Source of the DNA: Alphaproteobacteria bacterium PA4
Lineage (GTDB): Bacteria; Pseudomonadota; Alphaproteobacteria; Sphingomonadales; Sphingomonadaceae
Direction: 5' to 3'
Assembly (NCBI GenBank): GCA_002256005.1
Contig: NKIQ01000009.1
Span: 1-64,000 of the forward strand
Length of the DNA stretch: 64,000 nucleotides
The notes beneath the pieces were generated by a model, which made no database searches, was not told the DNA's origin, and saw only the letters and a list, made by a program, of their open reading frames with translations. Positions 37,388-46,755 of the stretch are shown here, in pieces. Numbering within the stretch: the stretch's first letter is position 1; the number at the start of each line of letters is the position of its first letter. A program made the translations under genes and the position numbers.

Positions 37388-38607
37388 CAGCGCGCCACCG
37401 TCGTTGCATCGGACGCCGATGTCGCCGGTGCCTCGATGATCGGTGGCGGCGTCGGGCCGGTGCCGGGGGCGGGCGGCACGATCCTGCCATCCTTGGGCGC
37501 CACCTTGCTGCCGGGGCGGGCGCGCTGCACGCCTTCGATGATCACGCGATCATCGGCCTTCAGCCCGGAGCGCACGACGCGCAGGCCATCGACGAGCGGG
37601 CCGAGCTGGACCACGCGCGGGCTGACCATGCCATCGGCGCCGACGACCAGCGCCACCTTGCGGGTCTGGTCGGTCACCACTGCGTCCTCGGGGATCAGCA
37701 TGCCGTTATAGCTGCCCGATCCGATCAGCCGCATATGGCCGAACATGCCGGGGGTGAGGAAACCGGTGGGATTGGCGACAACGGCACGGCCGCGGATGGT
37801 GCCGGAGCCCTGGTCGATGGCATTGTCGACGAAATCCATGCGGCCGCGCCAGCGATAGTCGGTCTCGTCGGCCAGCCTGATCTCGACCGGGTTGGGGGCG
37901 ACGCGCGACGAGGGGCGGGTGCCGGCCTGGTTGGCGCGCTGATATTTGAGGTAGACGGCTTCCGACCCGGTGAAGACGAAATGGATGGGGTCGAGCGTCA
38001 CCACCGTCGTCATCGGCGTGGTGCCGGCGGTGACGAACGCGCCGACATCGACACGGCGATCCGACAGGCGGCCGGAAATTGGTGCGGTGACGCGGGTGAA
38101 GCCGACATCGAGGGCGCGCGACTGCACGGTGGCTTCGGCGGCGGCGAGCGAGGCCTGGGCCTGGGCCAGCGTCGCCTTTGCCGTGTCGAACTCCTCGCGG
38201 CTGACGGCGTTCTGGCCGAGCAGGGTTTCGGTGCGGGCAAACTGGCTGCGGGCGAGGTCTGCCGTGGCGCGCGCCCGCTGCGCGTCGGCCTTCGCCTGGT
38301 TCAGCGCCGCCTGGAACGGCCGCGGATCGATTTCGAACAGCAGGTCGCCGGCGCGGGCGAATTCGCCGTCGCGAAAGGCCAGGCGCGAGACATAGCCCGA
38401 CACACGCGGGCGCACCTCCACGCTCTGCTTCGCTTCGAATCGGCCGATGTAATCATCCCAATCGACGATCGGCTTGACGAGTGGCCGAGCGACGGTGACC
38501 GGCGGCGGCGGGCCGCCGAAGCCGCCGGGGCCGGCAGCGCCACCATCCTGTTTTTCACCACAGGCGGCCACCAGCAGTAGCGCCATCACGGGCCAATGCG
38601 ACCGCAT
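37387..38607 (-). CDS. RND efflux periplasmic adaptor (membrane fusion protein)
   Basis: The 406-residue adaptor begins MRSHWPVMALLLVAACGEKQ with lipobox VAAC and so is lipid-anchored in the inner membrane. The barrel-sandwich segment VEVRPRVSGYVSRLAFRDGE, the coiled-coil hairpin (about 100-170, rich in Ala, Gln and Glu) and the beta-barrel are recognisable. AGGGG lies nine bases before the ATG at 38607. Another ATG at 38616 directly abuts it, so the shorter start is preferred. It is the first gene of the efflux operon. No dedicated regulator gene lies beside it. Confidence 0.93.
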   Translation of the reverse strand: MRSHWPVMALLLVAACGEKQDGGAAGPGGFGGPPPPVTVARPLVKPIVDWDDYIGRFEAKQSVEVRPRVSGYVSRLAFRDGEFARAGDLLFEIDPRPFQAALNQAKADAQRARATADLARSQFARTETLLGQNAVSREEFDTAKATLAQAQASLAAAEATVQSRALDVGFTRVTAPISGRLSDRRVDVGAFVTAGTTPMTTVVTLDPIHFVFTGSEAVYLKYQRANQAGTRPSSRVAPNPVEIRLADETDYRWRGRMDFVDNAIDQGSGTIRGRAVVANPTGFLTPGMFGHMRLIGSGSYNGMLIPEDAVVTDQTRKVALVVGADGMVSPRVVQLGPLVDGLRVVRSGLKADDRVIIEGVQRARPGSKVAPKDGRIVPPAPGTGPTPPPIIEAPATSASDATTVAR

Positions 38608-38657
38608 CACCAACATCCCCTTTTCGAGTCGCGCTCAAAGCTAAGGTCGAACATTCG

Positions 38658-38677
38658 GCCTGTCTATCGTGACAGGC
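38658..38677. promoter_or_regulatory. Inverted repeat upstream of the efflux operon
   Basis: GCCTGTC (38658-38664) and GACAGGC (38671-38677) are perfect 7-bp inverted repeats with a 6-bp spacer, 50 bp before the adaptor start. The geometry suits a TetR- or MarR-type operator or a short hairpin. A second pair, TGTGTTC (38729-38735) and GAACACA (38754-38760), lies in the same gap nearer the MFS gene. Confidence 0.4.
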
Positions 38678-38821
38678 AAAAGGATTTCTTTAGCGCTCGT
38701 AACCCCGGCGAAACGCTGCAAATGCCAATGTGTTCCGTGCTGGCCATGAAAATGAACACAAGTCGTGCGTCGGCTTGTTTCAAGGCTTGGCAAGCGCGCC
38801 TGCCTCCCCCATGCAGCGGCC

Positions 38822-40159
38822 ATGCGCTTTGCCATGCCTCGCCGTGAATTCGCCGTGCTGTTTGCGGTGCTGCTGACCGTCGCCGCCGGCAATACCGCGC
38901 TGCAGACGGTGCTGCCGGCCATTGCCCGCGTCATCCACATTCCCGACATGCTGGTGGCGATCATCTTCTCCTTTTCGGCGCTGCTGTGGACGTTCAGCGC
39001 GCCTTATTGGGCGCGCCAGTCCGATATCCGCGGTCGCCGCCGGCTGATGGAGGTGGGCATCATCGGTTTCGGCGTGTCGATGCTCGGCTGCGGCATCGTC
39101 ATCTTCGCCGGGCTGAAGGGGCTGCTGGTGCCGGTGGCGACCTTTGCGCTGTTCGCCTCGCTGCGCTCCCTGTTCGGCATCTTCGGCTCCGCCTCCAACC
39201 CCGCCGCCCAGGCCTATGTCGCCGCGCGCACCAGCGAGGGTGAACGCACCAACGCGCTGTCCAGCCTGTCGTCGGCCTTCGGGCTGGGCACCATCATCGG
39301 CCCGGCGGTGGCGCCCCTGTTCATCATCGGCGCCGTTGGTCTCGCCGGGCCGCTGTTCGCCTTTGCCACCATTGCCGTCCTCGTCTTGCTCGCCGTGCGG
39401 CGCTGGCTGCCGGATGATGATCCGACGCATTTCCCCGGCGTCATCGGTGCCGCCGCCGATGCCACGGCCGTGCCCGGTCGCGCCCATGGCGCCCCGGCCA
39501 GCGAGCCGACCGTCAGCGGCGGCGCGACTGGTGCCAGCCTGCAGGCGGCATCCGCCGGCCGGGCGCCGCGCCTGTCCTGGCGCGATCCCCGCATCCTGCC
39601 GTTCATGATCTTCGGCTTTTGTTCGGGCTCCATCCAGGCCGCCACCGGCCAGGCGCTGGGCTTTCTGGTCATCGACACGCTGGGCGGCAGTGCGCTCGAC
39701 AGCCAGCAGGAAATCGCCATCATCTTCATGGGCGGTGCCTGCGCCACCTTGCTGGTGCAATGGGGCCTGATTCCGCTGTTCCGCATGACGCCACCACTGC
39801 TGATGCGCTGGGGTACCTTCATCGCCGCGCTTGGCACCATCGGCATCGCGCTGGCGCCGGATTTCCACGCGCTGGTCGTGGCTTATGCGCTGGCCTCGAT
39901 GGGCTATGGCTTTGCCCGGCCGGGCTTCACCGCCGGGGCCAGCCTCGCGGTCGGTCGCGCCGAACAGGGTGGCGTGGCCGGCGCCGTCACTTCGATCAAC
40001 GGCTCCTGCTTCGTCTTTGCCCCCGCTGTCGGCATCGGCCTCTACCAGCTCGGTGCGATGCTGCCCTATCTGCTGGGCGGCGCCGCGCTTGTCCTGCTGT
40101 TCGTCTATGCCTCGCGGTCAAGGCCCTTGAATGCCGAGCCGCATCCGCACGACGAATAG
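38822..40159 (+). CDS. MFS transporter (drug:H+ antiporter-like)
   Basis: The 445-residue protein has 12 predicted membrane helices. The motif-A region is in YWARQSDIRGRRRLMEVGII between helices 2 and 3, close to the tetracycline/multidrug antiporter pattern, and motif C-like LGTIIGPAVAPLFI lies in helix 5. A Gly/Ala-rich cytoplasmic loop of about 50 residues (215-265) joins the halves. The ATG at 38822 was chosen, though the next ATG at 38834 is also possible. It is divergent from the RND operon. The substrate is unknown. Confidence 0.85.
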   Translation: MRFAMPRREFAVLFAVLLTVAAGNTALQTVLPAIARVIHIPDMLVAIIFSFSALLWTFSAPYWARQSDIRGRRRLMEVGIIGFGVSMLGCGIVIFAGLKGLLVPVATFALFASLRSLFGIFGSASNPAAQAYVAARTSEGERTNALSSLSSAFGLGTIIGPAVAPLFIIGAVGLAGPLFAFATIAVLVLLAVRRWLPDDDPTHFPGVIGAAADATAVPGRAHGAPASEPTVSGGATGASLQAASAGRAPRLSWRDPRILPFMIFGFCSGSIQAATGQALGFLVIDTLGGSALDSQQEIAIIFMGGACATLLVQWGLIPLFRMTPPLLMRWGTFIAALGTIGIALAPDFHALVVAYALASMGYGFARPGFTAGASLAVGRAEQGGVAGAVTSINGSCFVFAPAVGIGLYQLGAMLPYLLGGAALVLLFVYASRSRPLNAEPHPHDE

Positions 40160-40163
40160 GGCC

Positions 40164-40178
40164 TAGGGTCCGGACCCT
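40164..40178. repeat. Short palindrome GGGTCCGGACCC downstream of the MFS gene
   Basis: TAGGGTCCGGACCCT lies 5 bp after the TAG stop of the MFS gene. It contains the same 12-bp palindrome (40166-40177) as at the end of bolA. Confidence 0.6.
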
Positions 40179-40294
40179 GAGCCGGCGCCCGCTGACGCCA
40201 TCGCCATCCCGGCGGAGCCGCCCTCTCACTTCCGCCCGTCGCTCCCCGCGCCCGCCCGGCGCATCCTGCCGCCAACGCAATCCAGGGCGAACCC

Positions 40295-41371
40295 ATGAAT
40301 TTTGAACTGAACGAGGATCAGGCGCTGCTGAAGGCGGCGGTGGAGCGTTTTGTCGATAATGCCTATGGCGGCGATCTGACGGCGCGGCGGGCGGCGCGCC
40401 TGGCAACGCCGGGCTTTGCCGCGGCGCATTGGGCGCGGCTGGCGGACACCGGCCTGCTGGGGCTGGCGGTGTCGGCGACGAACGGCGGGCTGGGCGGCGG
40501 CCGCATCGAGCTGATGGCGACGCTGGAGGCGCTGGGCCGCGGGCTGGTGGCGGAGCCGGTGCTGGAGGCTGCGGTGATTCCGGGGCTGCTGCTCGATGCC
40601 GGTGCCGGCGCCGCGGCATTGCCGGGGCTGATCGACGGCACGAGGCTGTTTGCGCTGGCGCATCTGGAGCGGGAGGCGCGCCATAATCTGGCGCGTGTCG
40701 GGACCACAGCCCGCGCCGATGGCGATGGCATCATCCTCGATGGCACGAAAATCGCGGTGACACCGGGGCTAGCCGACCAGCTGATCGTCTCCGCCAAGGG
40801 ACCGGACGGTATCGGCCTCTATCTGGTGGCGGCCGATGCGCCGGGGGTCGATCTGCGGACCTATCGCCTCGCCGATGGCGCGGTGGCGGCGGAAATCACC
40901 CTGCGCGGCGCGCGCGCCGGGGCGCGTATCGGCGATCTTGCCACGCTGCTCGCCGTGGTGCCGCTGGTGCGGCTGGCGGCGACGGCGGAGATATTGGGGC
41001 TGATGGCCCTGCTGTTTGACACGACGCTCGCCTATGTGAAGACGCGGCAGCAGTTCGGCCAGCCGCTCGGCCGCTTCCAGGTCATCCAGCACCGGATGAC
41101 CGACGCCTATGTGCTGGTCGAACAGGCGCGCTCGCAACTGCTGCGCGCCGTGCTGGCGCCGGAGGCCGATTTCGCCCGCGCCGCCGCAGGCGCCAAGAGC
41201 TTCGTCGCCGAAGCCGCGCTGAGCGTCGGCCATACCGCCGTCCAGATGCATGGCGGCATGGGGCTGACCGACGAGCTGGTCATCGGCCATGCCCTGAAGC
41301 GGGTGCGCGTGCTGGCGCTGTGCCTCGGCGATAGTGCCGCCGCGCTCACCGATTATGCCGCTGCGGCCTGA
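40295..41371 (+). CDS. Acyl-CoA dehydrogenase, small-subunit type
   Basis: The 358-residue flavoprotein is an acyl-CoA dehydrogenase. The N-terminal helical domain begins MNFELNEDQALLKAAVERFV, the middle beta domain is short, and the C-terminal domain ends with QMHGGMGLTDELVIGHALKR. It pairs with the next gene, as in PimC/PimD-type or other heteromeric acyl-CoA dehydrogenases where one chain has lost part of the active site. The second gene starts only 11 bp after it. The acyl substrate cannot be told from sequence alone. Confidence 0.87.
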   Translation: MNFELNEDQALLKAAVERFVDNAYGGDLTARRAARLATPGFAAAHWARLADTGLLGLAVSATNGGLGGGRIELMATLEALGRGLVAEPVLEAAVIPGLLLDAGAGAAALPGLIDGTRLFALAHLEREARHNLARVGTTARADGDGIILDGTKIAVTPGLADQLIVSAKGPDGIGLYLVAADAPGVDLRTYRLADGAVAAEITLRGARAGARIGDLATLLAVVPLVRLAATAEILGLMALLFDTTLAYVKTRQQFGQPLGRFQVIQHRMTDAYVLVEQARSQLLRAVLAPEADFARAAAGAKSFVAEAALSVGHTAVQMHGGMGLTDELVIGHALKRVRVLALCLGDSAAALTDYAAAA

Positions 41372-41382
41372 AGGAACAGCCG

Positions 41383-42591
41383 ATGGACATGGACTTCACT
41401 GCCGCCGACCTCGCCTTTCGGGACGAGGTGCGCGCCTTTCTTGCCGCCGAACTGCCGCAGCGTCTGCGCGACGGCATGACCGGCACACCATCGGTGTTCG
41501 TCGAGCCGGACATCGGCCTCGAATGGCAGCGCATCCTGCACGCCAAAGGCTGGCTCGCCTATCATTGGCCGGAGGCGGTGGGCGGCACCGGCTGGAGCCC
41601 GGTGCAACGCTATATCTTCGAAAAGGAATGTGCTCTCGCCGACGCACCGTCGCTGTCGGTGCTCGGCCTGCGCCTCGTCGGCCCGGTCATCGCCGAATAT
41701 GGCACGCCGGACCAGAAGGCGCGCTTCCTCAACCGCATCCTCACTGCCGAGGATCTGTGGTGCCAGGGCTATTCGGAGCCTGGCGCTGGCTCCGACCTCG
41801 CCAATCTGAAGACGCGGGCGGTGCGCGACGGCGACCGTTATCGCGTCACCGGCTCGAAGATCTGGACGACGCATGCGCATTATGCCGACTGGATGTTCTG
41901 CCTCGCCCGCACCGATCCGGACGTGAAGCCGCAGGCCGGCATTTCCTTCCTGCTGCTGCGCATGAAACAGCCGGGCGTGACGGTGCGGCCGATCATCACC
42001 ATGGCCGGCGATCATGAGGTCAACCAGGTCTTTCTCGACGATGCCGAGGCTTTGGTCTGCGACCGCATCGGGGAGGAAGGCCAGGGCTGGACCATCGCCA
42101 AATTCCTGCTGGAGAACGAGCGCGGCGGCGGCAGCGCGGCACCGCGGCTGATCGCCGAGGTCGAGCGGCTGCAACGGCTGGCGGCGAACCAGCCCGATGG
42201 TTTCGGCGGCAGGCTTGGCGATGACCGCGCCACCATGGAGCGGCTGGCGCGGCTGAAGCTGGAGGCCGAAGCGCTGGAGATCACCGAATTGCGCATCCTC
42301 GCCGAACTGGCGGCCGGCAAGAAGCCCGGCCCGCAGACCTCGCTGGTCAAGCTCGTCACCTCGACGCTGCGCCAGCATATCGACGAGGCCGCGGTCGACC
42401 TGTTCGGGCAGGACGGGTTGCAACTCGCCACCGAACGGCCGCTTTATGGCAATGAAAGCCCGGAACCCATCGGCAGCAAGGCAGCCCAGATGGTGATGCC
42501 GACCTATCTCAACAGCCGGGCCTGGACCATCTTCGGCGGCTCGAACGAGGTGCAGAAGAACATCATCGCGAAGACGGTTTTGGGGTTGTGA
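41383..42591 (+). CDS. Acyl-CoA dehydrogenase, large-subunit type
   Basis: The 402-residue product is the larger partner. It begins MDMDFTAADLAFRDEVRAFL, has the FAD/substrate segment LWCQGYSEPGAGSDLANLKT followed by YRVTGSKIWTTHAHYADWM, and ends in AWTIFGGSNEVQKNIIAKTV. These are the features of PimC-like (pimeloyl-CoA dehydrogenase large subunit) proteins. The two genes form a simple operon that probably oxidises an acyl-CoA during lipid, dicarboxylate or terpenoid breakdown. Confidence 0.88.
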   Translation: MDMDFTAADLAFRDEVRAFLAAELPQRLRDGMTGTPSVFVEPDIGLEWQRILHAKGWLAYHWPEAVGGTGWSPVQRYIFEKECALADAPSLSVLGLRLVGPVIAEYGTPDQKARFLNRILTAEDLWCQGYSEPGAGSDLANLKTRAVRDGDRYRVTGSKIWTTHAHYADWMFCLARTDPDVKPQAGISFLLLRMKQPGVTVRPIITMAGDHEVNQVFLDDAEALVCDRIGEEGQGWTIAKFLLENERGGGSAAPRLIAEVERLQRLAANQPDGFGGRLGDDRATMERLARLKLEAEALEITELRILAELAAGKKPGPQTSLVKLVTSTLRQHIDEAAVDLFGQDGLQLATERPLYGNESPEPIGSKAAQMVMPTYLNSRAWTIFGGSNEVQKNIIAKTVLGL

Positions 42592-42603
42592 AAGGGTTGT
42601 AGA

Positions 42604-42715
42604 GCCTCCGGCGGCTGGGGCCTTAGGCCCCAGACCCCCAGTCGTTGTTTTCGGCACTCGTGTCGCAGTTTTGGTCCCACCCATCAAAATGGGGTCTGGG
42701 GCCTAAGGCCTCAGC
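42604..42715. repeat. Palindromic intergenic element R4 (degenerate)
   Basis: The left arm GCCTCCGGCGGCTGGGGCC continues to the CCCCAGACCCC stretch (42604-42638), and the right arm AATGGGGTCTGGGGCCTAAG (42689-42708) is partly decayed. The pair occupies the gap between two convergent genes. It is directly followed by a CCCCGGACTTGATCCGGGG hairpin (42722-42740), a palindrome that is common in alphaproteobacteria. Confidence 0.7.
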
Positions 42716-42767
42716 CTGTCACCCCGGACTTGATCCGGGGCGGAGGCCCTTCCTTCCGTGGCGACCC

Positions 42768-44207
42768 TCACGGTACCCGGTCGCCGCCCTTCACCGTGAA
42801 CAACAGCGCGAGGCCGACGGCGAGCATGCCGACGATCGGCGCCATGCCCCAGGCCTGGGTGCCGCCGTAGCGGGTGGCGAGTTCGACGAGCAGCGGCCCC
42901 AGCCACATGGTGGCGGTGCCGGCCATGGCATAAAGGCCGAAGAACACGCCCATCTTGTCCGGCGGAGCGACGCGGGTGAGGAGGGTGCGGGACGAGGCAT
43001 AGGCGCCGCTGACGCCGACGGCCATGCCGCAGCCGAGGGCGAGGAACACCAGCTCCGGCGTGGTGGTGAACATCGGACCGTCCCACAGCCGTTCGCCGGC
43101 CCAGGGCTGCCAGAACAGCCGGTCGCGGCCCAGCCCCAGCAGCAGCGTCTGGAAAAGGATCGACAGGCTGATCTGCAGCTTCACCGCCGTCTTGGGGCCG
43201 AGGCTGTGGTCGAGCTGGCCGGCGAGCAGCCCGCCGATGACCGCGGCCAGCGACAGGATGATGCCATAGCCGAGCATTTCCAGCGTCGCCCAGTGCATGG
43301 TGCCGGCGGCATAGAGGCCGCCGAAGACGAGGATGCCGGTCAGCCCGTCGGTATAGATCATGCGCGCGGCGAGATAGGTCAGCGCGTTGCGATGGCCGCG
43401 CGCCTCGCGGAACAGCACCGCGAGGTCGCCGGCGCCGGCGCGCACCGCATCCGCGACGCTCGCCCGGCTGCGCGGCATGTCGGGCACCAGCCGGAACAGC
43501 GGGATGGCACCCAGCGCCATGACGATGGCGACGAGCGGCCCGGTGATGCGGTCGGTCTGCCCGGCGGCGGGATCGAGGCCGAACAGCGGCGTCGCCGGAA
43601 TGAAGTGCCAGTCGACCTTGCCGGGCAGTGCGAAGGCGATGAGCACGCCGACCAGCATCAGCACCGAAAAGGCATTGCCGCCGGCCAGTGCCAGCCCCGA
43701 GGCGCGCCCGGCCCCGGCCATGCCGGCGGCGGGCAGCAGCAGGGCATTGTGCAGGAAATCATGCCAGGAGACGAGCGCCGTCAGCATGGCAAGGATGACC
43801 ATGGTGGCGCCGATCGGCAGGCCGGCGCCGCCCGGCCGCACGAACCACAACAGCGCGCAGCAGATGACCATCAGCGCGGTGACGCCGGCCAGCCAGGGCT
43901 TGCGCGGCCCCAGCCTGTCGATGACCGCGCCGAACAATGGCGCGGTCAGCGCCACCGTCCAGCCGCCCCATTTGGCGGCGCTGGCGACGAGCGTCTGGCC
44001 CGCGACCGGATCGCCGACGACGCGCGTCACGAAATAGGGCGCGAAGATGTAGATGGAGATCAGGATGACATAGGGGTCGCGCGTCGCCTGGGCGAGCGCC
44101 CAGGCCCTGGCGGAGCGGGCGCTGGGCCCATGACCTGCGGGCGTCGCCGCGCCTGTGCTGGTGATAGCGACCTCCCACCCCAAAACCGCCCGATGCTGTG
44201 GCCGCAT
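42768..44207 (-). CDS. MFS transporter, Atg22/UMF1-like
   Basis: The roughly 465-479-residue membrane protein resembles the Atg22/UMF1 branch of the MFS. Recognisable parts are RAWALAQATRDPYVILISIY at the first helix, a helix-10/11 block with PPDKMGVFFGLYAMAGTATM, and about 12 membrane segments. The start is unclear. The ATG at 44207 has no Shine-Dalgarno sequence, and a TTG lies at 44183. GGAGG (44175-44171) precedes an in-frame ATC at 44165 by five bases, which would give the natural-looking N-terminus (M)TSTGAATPAGHGPSARS. The gene is divergent from the ModE-like/edd operon. The substrate is unknown. Confidence 0.75.
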   Translation of the reverse strand: MRPQHRAVLGWEVAITSTGAATPAGHGPSARSARAWALAQATRDPYVILISIYIFAPYFVTRVVGDPVAGQTLVASAAKWGGWTVALTAPLFGAVIDRLGPRKPWLAGVTALMVICCALLWFVRPGGAGLPIGATMVILAMLTALVSWHDFLHNALLLPAAGMAGAGRASGLALAGGNAFSVLMLVGVLIAFALPGKVDWHFIPATPLFGLDPAAGQTDRITGPLVAIVMALGAIPLFRLVPDMPRSRASVADAVRAGAGDLAVLFREARGHRNALTYLAARMIYTDGLTGILVFGGLYAAGTMHWATLEMLGYGIILSLAAVIGGLLAGQLDHSLGPKTAVKLQISLSILFQTLLLGLGRDRLFWQPWAGERLWDGPMFTTTPELVFLALGCGMAVGVSGAYASSRTLLTRVAPPDKMGVFFGLYAMAGTATMWLGPLLVELATRYGGTQAWGMAPIVGMLAVGLALLFTVKGGDRVP

Positions 44208-44354
44208 CGCTGGGGTTGCATCATGGCCGAAACCGCGCGGCGTGCAACTGGCGATGCGGGCAGGATGGTGGCCGGCGAAATACGTATGCAATTCGCACGC
44301 GCCCCGGCAATTCCCGGCTGCCAATCTGCCGCCACCGCGCGTAAACAGGCGGGC

Positions 44355-44719
44355 ATGATGGACGCGCACTTGGGGCTGACGCTGCGGCTGCACGCCGATG
44401 GTGCGATTGCGCTTGGGCCGGGCAAGGCGGATCTGCTGGCGGCCATTGCGGCCAGCGGCTCGATCGCCGCGGCGGCCCGGGCGCTGGGGCTGAGCTATCG
44501 CCGGGCCTGGGCGATGGTCGAAACCATGAATCATGCCTTTGCGGCGCCGCTGGTGGCGGCGAGCAAGGGCGGCGGCGGTGGCGGCGGCACGGTGCTGACC
44601 GACGCCGGTGCCGCCGTGCTGGCGCGCTACCGCGCCATGGTCGCCGCCGCCGCTGCTGCCGCGCGACCCGATGCCGATGCCCTGCTGGCGCAATTGCGCC
44701 CGATGAATGGAGAGACACG

Positions 44720-44723
<4 letters not shown>
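44355..44723 (+). CDS. ModE-like winged-helix regulator (DNA-binding domain only)
   Basis: The 122-residue product matches the LysR-type winged helix of ModE. It has [20 protein letters not shown], the recognition helix [14 protein letters not shown], and the Gly-rich turn before [17 protein letters not shown]. The molybdate-binding (Mop) domains of full ModE are absent, as in the short ModE-like proteins of many alphaproteobacteria. Its stop overlaps the edd start (ATGA), so the two are coupled. A link between molybdate sensing and sugar breakdown is only a suggestion from that overlap. Confidence 0.8.
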
Positions 44724-46526
<1,803 letters not shown>

Positions 46527-46531
<5 letters not shown>

Positions 46532-46748
46532 GCCCTATCGATATTCAGCCTTTCAGCCGTGCCGAACGCTGATTGCGAAGAAAGTAGAGCCTCCGGCGGC
46601 TGGGGCCGAGGGCCCCAGACCCCATTTCGCTTTGGTCTGACGTGAAAAACCGCCTGTAGTGCCATGCGGCAGTCAATAAATGGGGTCTGGGGCCCTCGGC
46701 CCCAGCCGCCGGAGGCCTCTCGAAACGTGAATGTCTATACGCGCTAGG
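46527..46748. repeat. Palindromic intergenic element R2 (full copy, perfect 39-bp inverted repeat)
   Basis: Two 39-bp arms (46589-46627 and 46678-46716) are exact reverse complements and enclose a 50-bp loop. Outside them lie GATTGCGAAGAA and CTCTCGAAA segments, and then outer ends related to those of R1 (TAGGCCCTATCGATATTCAG on the left; GTGAATGTCTATACGCGCTA on the right). The element fills the gap between edd and the S9 peptidase gene, and the edd TAG stop is within its left end. Confidence 0.8.
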
Positions 46749-46755
46749 GACACCG

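Noticed and set aside
33947-37711. A 1254-codon open frame on the plus strand
   Set aside because: It lies antisense to the RND outer-membrane, permease and adaptor genes and has the Arg/His/Gly-rich composition of a shadow frame in GC-rich DNA. The minus-strand proteins are unmistakable.
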